Source of the DNA: Glandiceps talaboti
Taxonomy: Eukaryota > Hemichordata > Enteropneusta > Spengelidae
NCBI RefSeq assembly: GCF_964340395.1
Contig: NC_135568.1
Location: 14,752,776 to 14,816,775 of the forward strand
Reading direction: 5' to 3'
DNA length: 64,000 bases
The stretch's first letter is position 1. The number at the start of each line of letters is the position of its first letter. The notes below the pieces were generated by a model. That model ran no database searches and was not told where the DNA came from. It worked only from the letters and a program-made list of their open reading frames with translations. Both the position numbers and the translations under genes were made by a program. Below, one piece after another: positions 36,265 to 50,949 of this stretch.

Positions 36265-37540
36265 GGCTGTTTCAATTTATATGTTCTTGATTTTCCGTTG
36301 GGATTTTACTAGTTGTGAATGAGAACAAGTAATCCCTTTCTACATATACAAATGTAATAATAAACAGTAAACCATTTCTTAGGATGGTATACCCCAAGGT
36401 TTTGACCAGATAACGATATTTGCACGTCAAATATGCTGTATAACAATGTTAGCACGGTTATTTTTGTAGTTAAATCTCTAGACTTGCAACATAAGCACAT
36501 TGGTATGATACAATATACGATATTCAATGTCGATGATAAGTATTGTAATTTGTATGACACGAAAAGTAATTTGATCTGACAAATTGTCTTATTTTTTTCC
36601 TAAGTGTCAAAGGTCGCAATACGACTGTGAAATGACAACGTCGGACAGGCGGTCAATTTACGTAGTTAGCACCGAGCAACAGTTTAAAGGCCAACAATGT
36701 AATTTTGAAAATTAATTAAATGTGGAAGATGATTTCCACAATATAAGTAGCAATTGAAAATCCGATAATTGGATTTCAAAAATAAACAGACCAACTGTCA
36801 TTTTTTTAAAATGGTTAACGTCAACTGGAAAGTACAATTTTTAAAATAAAATGCATGTTTTGTCTATAAATCGACAACCACGTGTCTCATAAATTATAAA
36901 AATGTCATCTCGTCGCGAAATTTTTGAGAAAATCTACACATTTATACTGAAATGACTATGAGGCGATATGTTGTAAATTAATTCCGAATGAAAACAACAC
37001 ATCCCACACTGCAATGTTTTTGTTAGCGTAGGCACAGACACATTATTGTAGTCACGTGACCATTTAAGTCGTTAAAAATCAATAGTCCTAAATACTATCT
37101 CTTAACATAATCTACTTTGAAATGTCTCCGCTGTTACTATAGTAACGTATTGAACTGTAAGCATAGTTTGCTTGCCGTGAACGGAATTTAGGTCACTTCA
37201 AATATTGACGAGGGCAAACTACGTACGGTTGGTTTCAAGAGTTTAAAAAATATTGGAATAAACAGGGTCGGCTAAAAATAACTTATGACGTTATGGAAAA
37301 CGTACCAGCGTATGTGATCATTGATGATGATGGTGGTGGTGGTACAGATCATATGCAAATTGATGTTTGTATTGATACAGCCAGGTAACGAAAAATGTTT
37401 ACCAACAACTAAAATATGTATGTAATGTATTATTTGATATCAGATTTAAAAATTGGGCTACAGAAGATGAGAACATAACAGTGACGTTACTTACAATATC
37501 GCCAGACATAGCCTTCTTTTAAAACACGCCGGTTAGACAT
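31588..37540 (-). CDS. Small PH-domain protein, paralogue A (three exons)
   Basis: Exons 37540-37495 (46 nt), 34126-33844 (283 nt) and 31762-31588 (175 nt) join in frame (phases 1 and 2) to give about 167 residues. The protein starts MSNRRVLKEGYVWRYC, continues KKWKRKYLSLIE and ends the domain at FFMVDDVQELQSWLQAF. This is the pleckstrin-homology pattern: an opening K-E-G-Y strand, a W-K-x-K-Y/R-Y second strand and a final helix with the invariant tryptophan. PH domains bind phosphoinositides or proteins at membranes; the KKWKRK cluster lies where headgroup-binding residues sit, but binding is not proven. A C-terminal tail of about 45 residues has no recognised domain. Introns are long and full of CATA microsatellites. 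The next gene upstream is its paralogue. Confidence 0.82.
32172..32475. repeat. CATA microsatellite with ACAG tail
   Basis: About 240 bp of CATA units interrupted by CACA and CATT variants, followed by ACAG units. It lies in the second intron of PH paralogue A. Confidence 0.9.
33530..33726. repeat. CATA / ACAG / ACGT compound microsatellite
   Basis: Two CATA blocks flank ACAG and ACGT-GCGT units, about 120 bp from the donor of the PH paralogue A second exon. Confidence 0.9.
34243..34550. mobile_element. MITE family B, full copy
   Basis: About 308 bp bounded by inverted ends. The left end includes TTACAAACAGGGAAAGTAAA, and the right end is its reverse complement, TTTACTTTCCCTGTTTGTAA. Pairing continues into GGATTAATAA. 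It lies in the first intron of PH paralogue A. A second copy without its left end is at 20811-21006. Confidence 0.75.
34650..34968. mobile_element. Palindromic MITE family C, full copy
   Basis: Two long inverted arms of about 110-130 bp: the left starts CTTTTCTGTTTGATACAACT and the right ends TTGTATCAAACAGAAAAG. Arms include AATAAGAAAC and CTACATTTTGTCTGA and their complements. Related copies: 8931-9211, 1330-1552 and 52627-52736. Confidence 0.7.
36033..36265. repeat. CACT and GTT microsatellites
   Basis: CACT array at 36033-36064 and GTT array at about 36211-36265, separated by unique sequence, in the first intron of PH paralogue A. Confidence 0.85.
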
Positions 37541-38590
37541 ACCGACTGATGTGTATCAGCGGAGTTCGTTTTGAGTTGTCCACGTCACAGTTGGAGCTTC
37601 GATATGAGGCCGTCACAGGTGTAGGAGCTTAGCGTTCGCGTGAAAAACACACACAGTTTGGGCGATGAATGATTAACGTAAAGAGCGTGGTGGTGCGAAT
37701 AAAACGCGTGAAATATGGTAGTATGTACCAGAGGAAGCACAGTGATAGTTCTGTCACTCACACGAACGGTTATATTGGGTACGTCATATCCGACTTAGTC
37801 AAGTGATGTAATGGAGTCACCAACGTCTGACCCTGTCGTATCCATGACACCAGAACGAGGTTATCAGAGTGTTAATTCTAGTATCCGGTGCCTAATTTGT
37901 CACGCTATGCAAGACACGTGTGTCCAATAAATCAATTGGAATGAACATTTGAATATTTAAATATCATTTCGAATTAAACTGCCACAACGTTGAGGGCTAG
38001 GGTGTATGTAGGTGAAAATATACGTAAATAAAATTAGACCCAGATATCTATTTCATTGATCGTCTAATTAACGGGTCAATAAATAAAATTCATTAAAAAA
38101 GGAACAATGCATGGAAATCAAACGTATTAATTATCTAAGTAATTACTTGATACTAATTAACTAATTTATTGATTGTTTGGGGAGAATGCAATAAAACTTC
38201 AAAAGGGAATAATAATATTATTATAGTGTTAGTCCTAGCAACTCTGTGATTTGCAGCATCTTAAATTTGCACGTTGTATACCGTCCTACGACACTGTATA
38301 ACATATAGCTAATATTAGAGACACGCGTCGATAGTTGCTTGCGATTTTTTGAAATCAAACTTTATGAATAAAATTATTGATAATAATACATTTTGCGTGC
38401 AATTTCGGGTGCCAAGGGGTACGGATTTCAAAAGCGGAGCGGATAAGGGTAGTTTCGCCGTTGGCGCAAAAAAAAAATCTAAGTAAATATACAAATACAC
38501 TGATAACAGTCTAACGAACTTCGCCTTATCAGAGTATAGCATAGGTAATCGTTTGCAATTGCCAATTCAAAAAGACACACACACGTTCAA

Positions 38591-38595
<5 letters not shown>

Positions 38596-38642
<47 letters not shown>
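38596..38642. repeat. AC microsatellite
   Basis: Perfect AC array of about 47 bp between the two PH genes. Confidence 0.9.
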
Positions 38643-38645
<3 letters not shown>

Positions 38646-39000
38646 TGGTTTTGTTGAAGAGAATGACTTTATATGTATAAATATACCAATTACAAACACA
38701 TTCTTCCTCTTTAACAAAACCAACTTCTTGTCTCTGATTGTTCTGTTATTTCATCCTTTCAGAGTAATAGCAAACCGGAATATTTATTCATTTGAGTCAT
38801 TATTTAAGTTTGTCATTAGAATTTAAGAAAATAATAAAGAATTGTTAATTAACTTGCTTGATGTCTCACGCTTATGTAAACACAATTTCTAATGCAGAGC
38901 TAAATAGTGAAACGAAATGTTAAATATTGTGATGCGTGGATAGTGGGTGGGTAAACGCACACGTGCACAGACACAGACACAGACACACATACACACACAC

Positions 39001-39100
<100 letters not shown>

Positions 39101-39439
39101 ATACCGGTGGCGGCGCACTGATGAGCAACTTATCAATTAGTAATCTGCTGCGCATACCATTCAATCATATTTGATGAATACTTTAGGTTAATAAAACTGT
39201 TGGATTTGGGTAGCAATATTTCATAGTGTGAGATTACACCAAGGCCACCAGCGCTGTGTGATACATTTGTCATTATGTACATACATAACTAATAACATCA
39301 ATTCAGAATTCAATAGAAAGAGTAATATAGATTTATAATGCAATCAAAACAAAACGATTATAATTGCTCTCTGTATATGGATCTAATCTCTTGTAGAATA
39401 TCTAATCAAGAACATTATTTTGCTTATATACTTCTAACA

Positions 39440-39566
39440 TTAGCCTATTTCATGGTAGTGTTCTCTAATATCTTTATTACACTTATATACTCAAATAGAA
39501 TTGTCAATTTTGAATACGGTTGTAATAAAACCATACCTTATCTTATCTTATCTTATCTTATCTTAT
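39440..39566 (+). mobile_element. Probable retroelement 3' end with CTTAT array
   Basis: AATACGGTTGTAATAAAACC is followed by five CTTAT-type units, resembling a short-repeat tail of a non-LTR element. Only the end is recognisable. Confidence 0.3.
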
Positions 39567-40855
39567 ATTTAATGTGAGCTAAATGTCGCAGTAATTCATT
39601 TCCGTAAACGAATACATATGCATGTATAGTTGAAATGAACTATACTGGGAAAAAATTAAAATTTCTTTCAAATCCATCCTTTCCTCACCACAAATGTCCG
39701 TGCGTGTCCCTTGTCAAAAGAATTTAGGTTCCTGAAACTCAATAGTCAACAGTCTTGTCAACAACGTGCTAAATAGATACTCGCAAAACGAGTCATTTCG
39801 CCGAAGAGATGCGTAAATCCTATATGCGCATGCGCCTATTCATTTTTAAGAGGTCGTGTACACTACTCTTAGAAGTTAGCATGTACAGATGATGCAGTGA
39901 TATATGATATACGGACAAACAGCAAGGGTGTCAAGTGACAAACGTGCACAGCAGGAGAAGACGCTACAGACGCGAGTGAGTTCTAACGTTACAATTCAAC
40001 TTCGTCGTATACTCTTGTATTGTGACGTCATAGCGATGAAATAACAAGAAGTCGTTAACTATAACATCACTCAAGCTCTTCCTGGAGGGCGAGAGTTTTC
40101 CAGTAACGATTTTTGTTCAACGTGTTTGTTTTTTTGCATTTTTTATTTCTAACATGCTTATCAATGGCATTATATGAAGTGTCAGTGTCATAGAAGAGAA
40201 AGAAATTGTATTTGTTCGAAATCGCATATTGCTTCCAGAGTAACTTAACTGTGACGAGATCTGTGAGCGACTGTATCTGAAGCTATATGGGTATATCGGC
40301 AATGCTTTTCAAGAATTAAAAAAAAATAAACATTTTTTGTTGTTGTCAGCTCCCTTTGTTCTCGTACTTTCAACCACTCAAGATGTTAAAAACGTAAGTG
40401 AGAGGCTTAAAGAATGTCATTCGCAATTCGGGCGCATTTTACGTGTGATCGTATGAAATCATGACGTCCGTGAAGGTGGGGTGACTCATCCGGGGAGTTT
40501 TGAGTGGGTTGACGTTAACGAACACCCACCATGTGAGAACCTAAAACATGTTCACCAAATTTACTATAGCAGTGTTTGACATAAATCAAATGTCAATGCG
40601 ACAATAATCTGGCTACCCAAGGGGCACAAACTGAGTTTGTACGTCTTGGGGGCTTTATTGTGGTGGAGATTAATATGTGTGTTGTATTCTAGTCACTGAA
40701 GTATATTTTACCACCAATTACTATAATATAGCGACAGAACTCAATCCTGGTATTTAGGACAAATAAATAAACTATTCACTGACATATAATTTATTCTAGG
40801 CCTGTATAATAAACTGTCGAGGGAACCACTGTAATGCTATCAAGTGGGCTAACAA

Positions 40856-41285
<430 letters not shown>

Positions 41286-42877
41286 GAGAATATGGTTACC
41301 TATCACCAGAATATGAATTTACTACACCATTCCATTGAAGACATGCATCGATATTGGCATACTATAGTGGGAGTATTTCAACTTGATTCAAATAGCTTAT
41401 CAACTCAATATCGTGAAAACGAGTTGAAGATGTCTTTTACAAACCATGATTTAGCAAAGAATTAGACAATGTTACAAACAAACACAAAAACGCACATTTT
41501 TTTAATGTTTATCTTCAGTTTTATTTAAAGAAGAAAAATATGACATACATTCAAAACATAAAACCCAAATATCTTATTCATATACAAGACACAATGTCTA
41601 CTGTATAGACATGTCAAACATTCCAGCAGCAAACACGTTCTTAACACGAAAGTACACAAATCTTTGGTTAGGGAAATATTGCACTATGGACGTAGCTGCC
41701 TGTTATATATCATACTTCGGAAAGTGCAAACATCAAAAATCACGCTGCTGATTCGAGGTGATAGGTTTGTCTGATTATTAATATTACACGATAAGACGTG
41801 TACAAAAACGTCATTCTCTGATAAACATAACGGCAATACATCGACTCAAAATAGTACACCTTATATCATCGAAATGTTGATGAATATCAATTTTGTTCTT
41901 GGTATGATAGCGCTTGGATTGCGAAAGAGGTTATTTGTCAGATTACTTGAAAATTTTTAGACATTGCACATTCATGATTATACGCCCAGGCAGGTTTGCT
42001 CACCTCACAGAGGAACAACCACGCTAGATTGCTGGTCACAACAACCGCGGTCAATCTTGACAGAAAAAAATAAAGCTATTCACGCAAAAGCGCGCTTCGT
42101 TTGTACCACTTTTTAAATTTTGTGGTTTTAGCAACTCCACCAGGGAGGATGAAACAGTTTAGTAAAGTTCTGGGTTTATGATACTTGCATTATCACGTGA
42201 CGGCCACTGGCCAATGGTTGTGGCAAAGCATCGCCTATCGGTTAGGTCACTGACCTGACGATTGATGTCGCGGCCGGCTGTAAATATGTAACTTATGAAA
42301 TTCAATAGGGTGACACAAACAGCAAATATTTTACTGAAAATCCCTAACCCTAATAATTTTGATTTTGTTATGATGCGACCGACGATTCAATTATAAATTC
42401 CTGACAAAATTGTGCACTTCTTTTACGGCGAGTGATATTGATATATTGTCGATTAGGAAAAAGGTTGACATTCAATGAAAACTGCCAGAAAAAATGTGAC
42501 ATTTACACTTTTTTGTCTTCATAAAATCAAAATGTTTGCATGATTATTCAAATACACAGTCATAATCACGATTAAACCGAGTATATGTATTTTTTTTGTA
42601 TTCTTGGCTAGTTGTTGCAGTTACACAAGCGAAAAAGTCATCAAGTTCATTTGACATACCATTGTAACGGATGTGACAATGTGTCATAAACCCCTGGATG
42701 TTGGGCGGGGGCTGCTAAGTGTTCGTCTCACTCTCATTGTCTGACAGCCGATACCATGGGAAAAAAATCAGTTTCCTTCAGAATGTTCGTTCAACGACTG
42801 TGTAGATGAACCCTACAATTAGGCCAGTATTAATACAACACGACCTCGACTGAAGACATTAACTTTGACCCCACCTA

Positions 42878-45001
42878 TCATGAATCATAACCAGTGCTTT
42901 CAGTTCTTGCGTGTATTTTGTGTCCGTCGAAATATCCATAAATCATTGTGTTCTGTTGTTTTGTCGCCTGATTATCGCATTTCTCTTCATTGGCAATGTC
43001 CACGGTAGTGTTGTACTCTTTACACGACTGTTTCGGTGCGATACGTAGTCCCCAAGTACGGTGTTTGTGTTGTTGTTCTTTCACTTGTTTGGCTTGCTGT
43101 ATGATTTGTTGTATATCATTCAGGGCATCTAACCAGCTCCTGTGATGAAAATACAATGTGTTTTGCTGTTAGTTTGACATAAACCATAACATAAACATGC
43201 ACTTGAAGAATCACAGCATGGCAAATACCCGGGAGTAAATACACTGATATTGTCATAGAGCTACAATTTACACTAACTTTATGTTATGGAATCTATTGAT
43301 AACGCCCAGTCACTTTACTATGTAACCACACGGGTCACAAAGCACGGCTGAGACAACCGTTGGAATCGATAGGCACACATCATTGCTCAATCAAAGTACA
43401 CAACTTAATTAACTTATCTTGCTGTCTCACCAGTTTCGATCAGTAATTTAATATCGTCAGCCGACGCAAGGGGCCTAACACCTAATTAAAACGTTATTTT
43501 TTTAAGATTTAGTACGAGACATAAAAGAACAAAGGGGCATTTAGCCAAAAGTTTCAGAGCAGCTGACATGTTGAAACCTGTTGAATTTCCCAGTCAAAAG
43601 AAAAATGCACAGAAAAGTGTTGAGCGTTATTTTCCTATTTCTTTTTTAATTCTGATTTGTTAATAGCATCACAAAACTGTTATTGGGCGTAAACATTATT
43701 GAAATAACAACACCTACAGCAACGACATAACTACCGTTACCTCAGCGTATATAACGACATAACAGACTCCTTCTTTTAACCACAATAACAACAATAATAG
43801 ATTACTCACTGTAGTTCTTTGCCCGTGTCAGCCATAACATAGTGACGTTTCCCATCTTTACTCGACACACCAAAAATATGACCATTGCAAGCAAGCGGAT
43901 CAAATTGACGAAATATCTTTGACATCTCCTTCTGGCAATGTTCCCCCTCTCTCAGCGTCGACATGTTCAAATGAAATGACCGCTTTTTAGCATCATCGGG
44001 AGTTCCACTCCATCTTAGCTTTATGATGCCCTTGCGAAGATCGTACGATAGTGAAGCGTACCAATACTTCCATGTTTTGTATGGATGGCCACCTAAGATT
44101 TAAAAAAAATCAAAACAAATAAAGAAAATGAATTAAAAAAGAAAAGAAAACTATAGTAAATGTCATGCACCTTTTGTACTTTGTTGTCATTTGTGGGTTG
44201 TATTAAAATACTTCGGTTTCTATCTCAGTGCATTATTGTTATCGTAAAAGTGAAGCCCCAAGGATTACATGGGACAATTAAGTCTTTTGTTCTGGACCAA
44301 GTGATTAAATTGCTAAACGAGTCCTGTCAGTAGCCGGAGTATTAAAGTCGAGATTCAATTCTGATAATGTCCTTCTTCGTCTCTTGGGGACAATGTCAGA
44401 ATCGAGTCCCGTATACTGTTTGCAAGCAGAACTATTTATTTGCCAGATAAGTATTTGTTACACATAAATCTTACTTCTAATCTAAATTAAGCATTAAAAC
44501 CGCCATTAATGATGGCGGAAATAAAGTAAAATTCAAGATACTGGTATGTTCAACTGGACAGGTTTGTTACCATGCGTGATAAATTTATTAAGACCGAGAA
44601 AAAACAAGTCTTTGTCTGAGCAGCGTTTACTACTAAGGTAGCAATATTATCTCACCATAAATTACTTTGGAACTTAGGTACCATATACATAAAATACTTC
44701 TTATTATAGTGAACAATGAATGCCATGTTTATCATTAAACTCACCACACAAAGAGATATATATGAAAGATAAACATTGGTGTGAAATTAATGAAATTATT
44801 TGTAAATGTTTTAACCATAAAGTAAATATGTGTTTATCAATAATGCTTGATTGCATGTCTTAACTAATAAAGAAATGGAAAATAAATTAAAAGAGTTATA
44901 CTTTTTCATAAATGATTTGTTTGGGATAGGTGAACAATATTAATGTTGTACGTACCGTAGCGCCAGAGATATCCTTCTTTGTGAGCTGGTTTCATAGACA
45001 T
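42878..45001 (-). CDS. Small PH-domain protein, paralogue B (three exons)
   Basis: Exons 45001-44956 (46 nt), 44092-43810 (283 nt) and 43139-42878 (262 nt) join in frame to give 196 residues. The protein starts MSMKPAHKEGYLWRYGG, continues with YKTWKYWYASLSYDL, and the PH domain closes at HYVMADTGKELQSWLDALND, followed by a charged, glutamine-rich tail of about 75 residues. The fit to a PH domain is strong at both ends: glycine-tyrosine opening, the WYASL strand and the C-terminal helix tryptophan. The central loop is long and cysteine-containing. Exon 1 and 2 lengths and intron phases match paralogue A exactly. No closer family name can be given. Confidence 0.87.
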
Positions 45002-45022
45002 GTTGATAGAATGTCTGTCGCG

Positions 45023-45028
45023 TTTATA
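45023..45028 (-). promoter_or_regulatory. TATA-like element just upstream of PH paralogue B
   Basis: TATAAA on the minus strand, 22-27 bases before the ATG at 45001. If it acts as a TATA box, transcription would begin essentially at the start codon, so either the leader is very short or the match is chance. A TGACGTC (CRE-like) motif lies about 130 bases upstream of the ATG, around 45129-45135. Both are short matches only. Confidence 0.25.
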
Positions 45029-48000
45029 GCTCGGTGCTGCTTTACTCTATAGCTTGTTCAACCTCAAGTAGAATAACGATACTGATTTGTCACACACGCC
45101 TTGCCACGGTTAAATGAGAACACATCTATGACGTCGCGTGCTGGCAACCACTGTTCACAGTTCCTGTCACACACAGAGAAGTATACGACTGCTTTTTTGA
45201 TTAAACTTTAGCACGCCGGATGTACATTAAAATTCACGTCAAGAGAGACTACGTGAGTTAAAGATGAACCGTGATCGCTTAAAATGCTCTTGAATTGTAG
45301 AAAATTGTCATGTGTTTTTTTCTACGAATGAAAATGTATCCAAGGTTTCACTAGGTAGAATTCGTCGTATGATGGGAAAGAAGGAAAAACCGTTACATCA
45401 ATTTACCAGTAAACGCTGTAATATTATACCTTTGTTGAAGCACTTGCCTGACCTCGGAGTGCGTCTGTGTAAATGTATCTCCAAATGCTTGTTACCCCGT
45501 GGTACTTGGACCAACTGCGCAATATTTAGGCCAATAATCGCAATGGCGTGCAAAGGTTACTGTTGACGTCAGGCCTAGGATAGGTCAGCAGACCTGTAAA
45601 CACCGTTCAAACAAAAAATGAGGGTTAACTCCGGTCAACAGGTGTTGAATGTATCAGTCGGTGCTTTAGTTTTATTTTGTCAGAACCACTTAGACGTGCT
45701 AAACTCAACAAAAAGCGGAGATACCAAGTTTATCCACTTTAACTTTGAGGAGGTCGGTCATTGACATGCATACTAGCATATCTGAGCCGGAATTGAAAAC
45801 ATCTGGGCTCATTCTGTCTTTTGTTTTAGTATATTATATTGTATTTCATATTATTCATACAAACTGAAATACGATTCAGGTTCATAAACATGTGGAACGA
45901 GTTTCTTTTCTCTTTAAGTGTTTAACAAGTGCTTTATTTGAATTGTGTTGATTTATGAGTACATGCTATATTATGGCTTGGTTTCAACCGCTTTTTAAAA
46001 TAAGGCATTGCTTTTATGTACTACTCGCACAAAACCACAAAGAGCAACATTTAAAAACTCATTTTCCTTGTCTTTGAATATATTCATGTTGAGCAGCAAT
46101 CGCACAACAGTTAGCTTAACAAATAAGCCTGTATGCATATAATATTATGGAGGAATTCTAGCCAATTCGATATATAAGACAATTCCATAGGCAACTGGAG
46201 AATGTACGTCGAGTAAAAATATAAACAAGGACACCTAGCCCTGATAAGATCTAGAGTTGTCACTCGTGGTCGTATAACTATCTCAAGTTATCCAAATCAA
46301 GTAAGACCATACTCCCGCTTGCAGATGGAGTCAGTCGGGACTCGATTCTGTTAAATGTTCTCTCCTGATCTTTGAATTGGGACAAAGTCAGATTAGATTC
46401 CTGTACTCCATCTGCAAGAAGGTGAGACCATAACAAGTGTCCAAACTACAGGAACATCTGTTGCTCTATTTACTAGTAAACGCAAAACGTCTATTAGTGA
46501 AAGGATCTTATGGAAGATTATTATTCTAAATTCAAACAATGATGTGTTTCAACTTTGCTTGAAGGGAATATTTTTTTCTATGACTGCAAAAGTGCTAGCA
46601 ACGTTCAGACTATATTATCCCGTTCGTATAACATCCTGCATATGTTCGTTCTGGCCTTTTACTAACTGTATCTGCTGGCCTTTTATGAATATACGTCGTG
46701 GGATTTTTTTACGAGTTCATTCGCTTCCACTTGAGACCCAGGGGTATCGTTATTTTTTGAGAGTACAGACGGTACGAGAAGGTCGTTAACATGATTTGAC
46801 ACATATCGTGGGTTCCTACCAATTAGTACAGTCATACCGTATGAAAATGAATTGATGTCATTACGTCTTCTGCCACTCGAGGGTTATTAGTGAAGGTTTC
46901 ATCGTCTCAGGGTAGTCGTTGACTCATTTTTAAATAACGTTTCCTTTCATAAGTGAAGGTTTACAGCTAGAGTGGGCGATCACTGTTAGGCTAGGATCGT
47001 ATTTGTTGGCCAGGGGAATGACATTGCGTGCGAAAAATTAGAGAATATCAAACTAACAACTGAAAAGAATGACTTTCTTCAACTTCGCATGGAGGGGGTT
47101 GAACTTCTAAGACGTCAAAGATTTATAGCAACCCGAAAACAACCTTTTGCTGACGTTGGAATGAAATGGTGGAGACATTTCAAGAACATGAGACTGCTTA
47201 TTGCGCCCATGCACTTAAAGAAATGGGTGAAGATATTTGGCCTCATCGCATGGCCATGGGGCATCAATCCCGGGCCCCAATCTATCTTTTATTCATGAAG
47301 TTTATTTCAACTTGTAACACTTCCTCATACCAAGGTTATGTCTCTATGTATCACTATCCCGGAGCGCTTGTAGCATGGAACATCTCCTAAAAAGTAAAAG
47401 CTATGAACCATTGTAAGGATAGTAGACTTTGTGGCGTAAGGACTACTTTCTTTCCACTGGCCTTGTTACAGAAACTGAGTATAAGACAGTATCGATGCAT
47501 TTCGTTTCCCTTGATAGCGCAGCCAAATTAATGCACACGTTTGGGGCTTGAGGCATAACAGACAAAATGGCAATATCTAGAACAGCAGATCTCCTAGACA
47601 CCATCCTTCACGCAGAAGAACTCTGAACAGAAATGCTATAGGCATGTGACGGCTCATAAGATAAGAGAAAAAATTATTGAGATAATAGGCATTATACAAT
47701 CTATATTGATACATGTATCTAAGGGAGTTCCGTGTGGGTGAAAATTGGTATGCCGAAAGGGCCATTAATCATACATCGACGATATACCGCTAGAGATTTT
47801 ATTATATAATTATTCATTTTATCTATTGCATATAATATCGATTATCTTATATCGATTATTATTATACATTATTATATAATTACAGTCTCAAAGGAAATGG
47901 TTTATAAATTTCATTAGTTTGAAAATTCAAAATATATTTCAACAAGATTATCCAGGGCTGATCAGATTGCTGAAACTTCTCGCTTACGCCGTTTGACTAT

Positions 48001-49939
48001 ATAAGCCCAGCAAAATGACACGACTTGAACTATAATCAATGGATTTATCCTGACACACCCAGAAATGATGTTACTGTACCTATACGTACAAAGACAAAAC
48101 ACATGATCCAGAAAGAAGACAAAATGAAATGTGAAATTTTATTTAAAGTAGAATGGATCAATATTTATTTTTTGATTGTTGTTACTAGTACTTGCTTTGT
48201 CTTATGTGAGTTTTATGTATGTCTGTGGTTGAGTATGTCTGTTCTATGGGATCACAGTCGAAATAATTAACTTGTTTGTGTTATCCTAGCACAATAATGT
48301 ATATATGTCTGTAGTAATTGTTTTCTGGTTGTTTTTTGTGTTGAAATAAATCAAATCACGAGTCTCGAGGACCAATTTCCCAGACAATCAAAGTTCTCAA
48401 TATCTCTCCAAACTTTCCCATATGAAAATTTGGTCCTGGTCCTTCTGAAATTAATATTCTTAAATGGGAAGTCACTGTCTTTTTTTCAAGGAAATCTGTA
48501 ATTTCCCATAGCACTGACGTAATATTCGGCAGCCATATTGGATTCTAATATGACTTAATTTTGACCTATGTTTCAGAAATTTGTACGGTGATCCCTGATT
48601 GTTTTCATGATTGGAATTAGGAATGGGTTTGAATTTTCATATACAGTATGACAGAAGGAGCTAACAATTTTATTTCCTCGGGCACGTCTCATACTACATT
48701 TGATTTTTCGCAGTTTTCCTGACATTTGTACCTTTCATGGATGCCCTGATCATGACTAAATATTACTTTGCTATTTTGAACAAACTGATTGTATTCAGTT
48801 CAATAACCTCGAAGTGTCCTGCACCAGGTACGTCCTTAAGTACACACAAACCTGTCAACATGAAAAATCATCTCTGACGTCATCCAAATTTAAAAGTTTT
48901 CGTTGTCAGCAAAATGCATATTAGTCTACTGTACAACGTGAATTCATCAGACGCCGACAGCATTGTGTCTATAGCAACTAATTAATTTACAACCTCTGTT
49001 GTTACAATGGAAATAATGTTCAAACTGTTAGATTTTGACTCCGATATTGAAGTACAGCTGTTAATCAAATGAATGATGACGTATATAGTCTGCTAAATTT
49101 TGGCGGCAATCGTTATCTGTACAAAGAGGTAAACTCAGGTTTATTTGTCATTCTTTACTTCGTCTTTCCGGTCAACCTTTGTTCTATCGACCACGTGCGA
49201 ATTTTATCGAAGTAGGGCACAGACCCCTCGGTTGGAGATCTGTGTTACTTAGCACTCAGGTCGACATTAAAAAAAATCTGGACGTGTTTTGTCCTCGCTG
49301 TCAAATACCCTCCTTAGTTGTTCATGTGTTTCCTTTTAAACTAAGAAATGTGAACCTCAGATATTCTGACAATTTCATGAAATAGGTTCATTTTGAAAAA
49401 AATGAGTGTTCCAAACCCTGGCATTTGCAATATATTGAATTAAGGTGATGATCGAGGTAAAGATAGAAGATGTTACAGCATTTGATGATATTTGCATACG
49501 ATAAAAATTGTACTGGTCTAATTGATTTGATTTAATCAGATATTAGTAATGATAAATGGAGAATCGAAAAACATGTCTGGACTCGAGATTAATTGGTTCC
49601 CGAGACTCGACTCAATAATTCACATGTAAGATGTGACTAGACTAAACGAATCGAAGAATCTGTTAAACGGCATCGAGAACAAATGTCTCTTGATTCTGTT
49701 GAGTTGGAGTACTTGGCCGGAGGTTAATGGGTGTGGAGGGAACCGTTTATGTACAAACTTTTCAACCGTGTTTTAATTTGACACAGCTTGCCCAAGTTCA
49801 ATGCTATTTTTATTGTTTTACTTTTTTAAAAACATTGTGGAAAATTTATGTTATCTGACGCAAGGGCATACACGCATTTATGAACAGGAAGTGTACCAAA
49901 TAGATAACATATCAGTTGAAAGCACAGTTCAGAGCTTAG

Positions 49940-50795
49940 GGAGCCTTCAGTAATTACGAGGGGGTAGGGCCGGGGGGAATGGGGGGATCACTTTTTCACA
50001 AATCGGTCCTCTGGGAGGTCCATATTTTAGAAAATAGAAATTAGGTGAAGGTTACATTGTACATTGACTCATTTTTCATCTAACTTTGCATTATTTTGTG
50101 ATTTTGGCATGATCCCATGTATGACATCATTTCCAAATCCTACTGCTATCACATCCCACCACTGCCACCATTGTAAAGTAATGTCATAACATATCAGTGA
50201 AATGCAGTGGATTAACCGTTTGTTGTGATGTGAGACGAGTTAAGGGGATCTCACAGTAATAAAATGGGAACAGTGTGGCAAGATATTTCGGATAATGTGG
50301 TAGTATGGAGATGTTGACGTCGGTCCTGAAGGTTGTAAGTTGCGCGCTCATCTAATCTTTGGGAGTTCTGCCTTCTGTTCAGCCCGGTAATAGCCAATAG
50401 ATTCAATTGTATATACAGGCATTGATTTAATACAAATAAAAACTCACTGACAATGTTGGTAAGAGTGGGAATTGAAACAACAAATACCTTTAAAAACTAT
50501 CAATATGGGCGGATCTTACTACTGTAACAGAGAAATTCCATGTCGCTAGTGGGATCCGAACCAAGGATCTCTTGACTACTACTCTTTAGCTTTAACAACT
50601 ACGCCACAGGGAGGCGATGTTAAAAGTGTTTGTTTTCTTCAAATATTCGAACAGGGGGAGGTTAATATTTTAAGAGAAAGAAAATTGAGGGAGGGTCACT
50701 TTTTACCACAACGGACTAGGGGGAGGGTGACATTTTATGCCACAGACCGGGCTTGATTTCCAACGGCCCTCTCCCTTATAATTACTGAAGGCTCC
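49940..50795. mobile_element. Inverted-repeat element family H (about 0.86 kb)
   Basis: The left end GGAGCCTTCAGTAATTA and right end TAATTACTGAAGGCTCC are perfect complements, followed by G-rich subterminal sequence on the left and C-rich on the right. It hosts a SINE (50390-50620). An end fragment recurs at 56452-56545. Confidence 0.65.
50390..50620 (-). mobile_element. Third tRNA-derived SINE, nested in a MITE
   Basis: Minus-strand head with A box TGGCGTAGTTGTTAAAGC and B box GGTTCGGATCCC, spaced about 35 bases apart, followed by a non-tRNA body. It lies inside the inverted-repeat element 49940-50795. Confidence 0.5.
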
Positions 50796-50949
50796 AGGTT
50801 TCTCGTTTATTTGAGTGTCCAATGGAAAGAATGACGTGCAAGTCATCGGAAAACGTATGCATGACAGCTATGTATATACAATGGAATCCAGTTAGTCTGA
50901 AAGAAAATGTCGTCTGAAACTATAAACAAACTTACTAACACCGCTAAAT

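Noticed and set aside
45312-45566. Plus-strand 84-residue frame just upstream of PH paralogue B
   Set aside because: No splice context or homology; the RIRRMMGK resemblance to the HYR exon is short and probably chance.
47040-47390. Two overlapping plus-strand frames (GVELLRRQRFIATRK and AYCAHALKEMGED)
   Set aside because: They look mildly protein-like and could be a decayed retrocopy, but no family is recognised and the frames conflict.
49179-49385. Open frame FCPRCQIPSLVVHVF shared by 49179-49385 and 52018-52221
   Set aside because: Its conservation is explained by the two near-identical inverted arms; the frame breaks at the arm edges.
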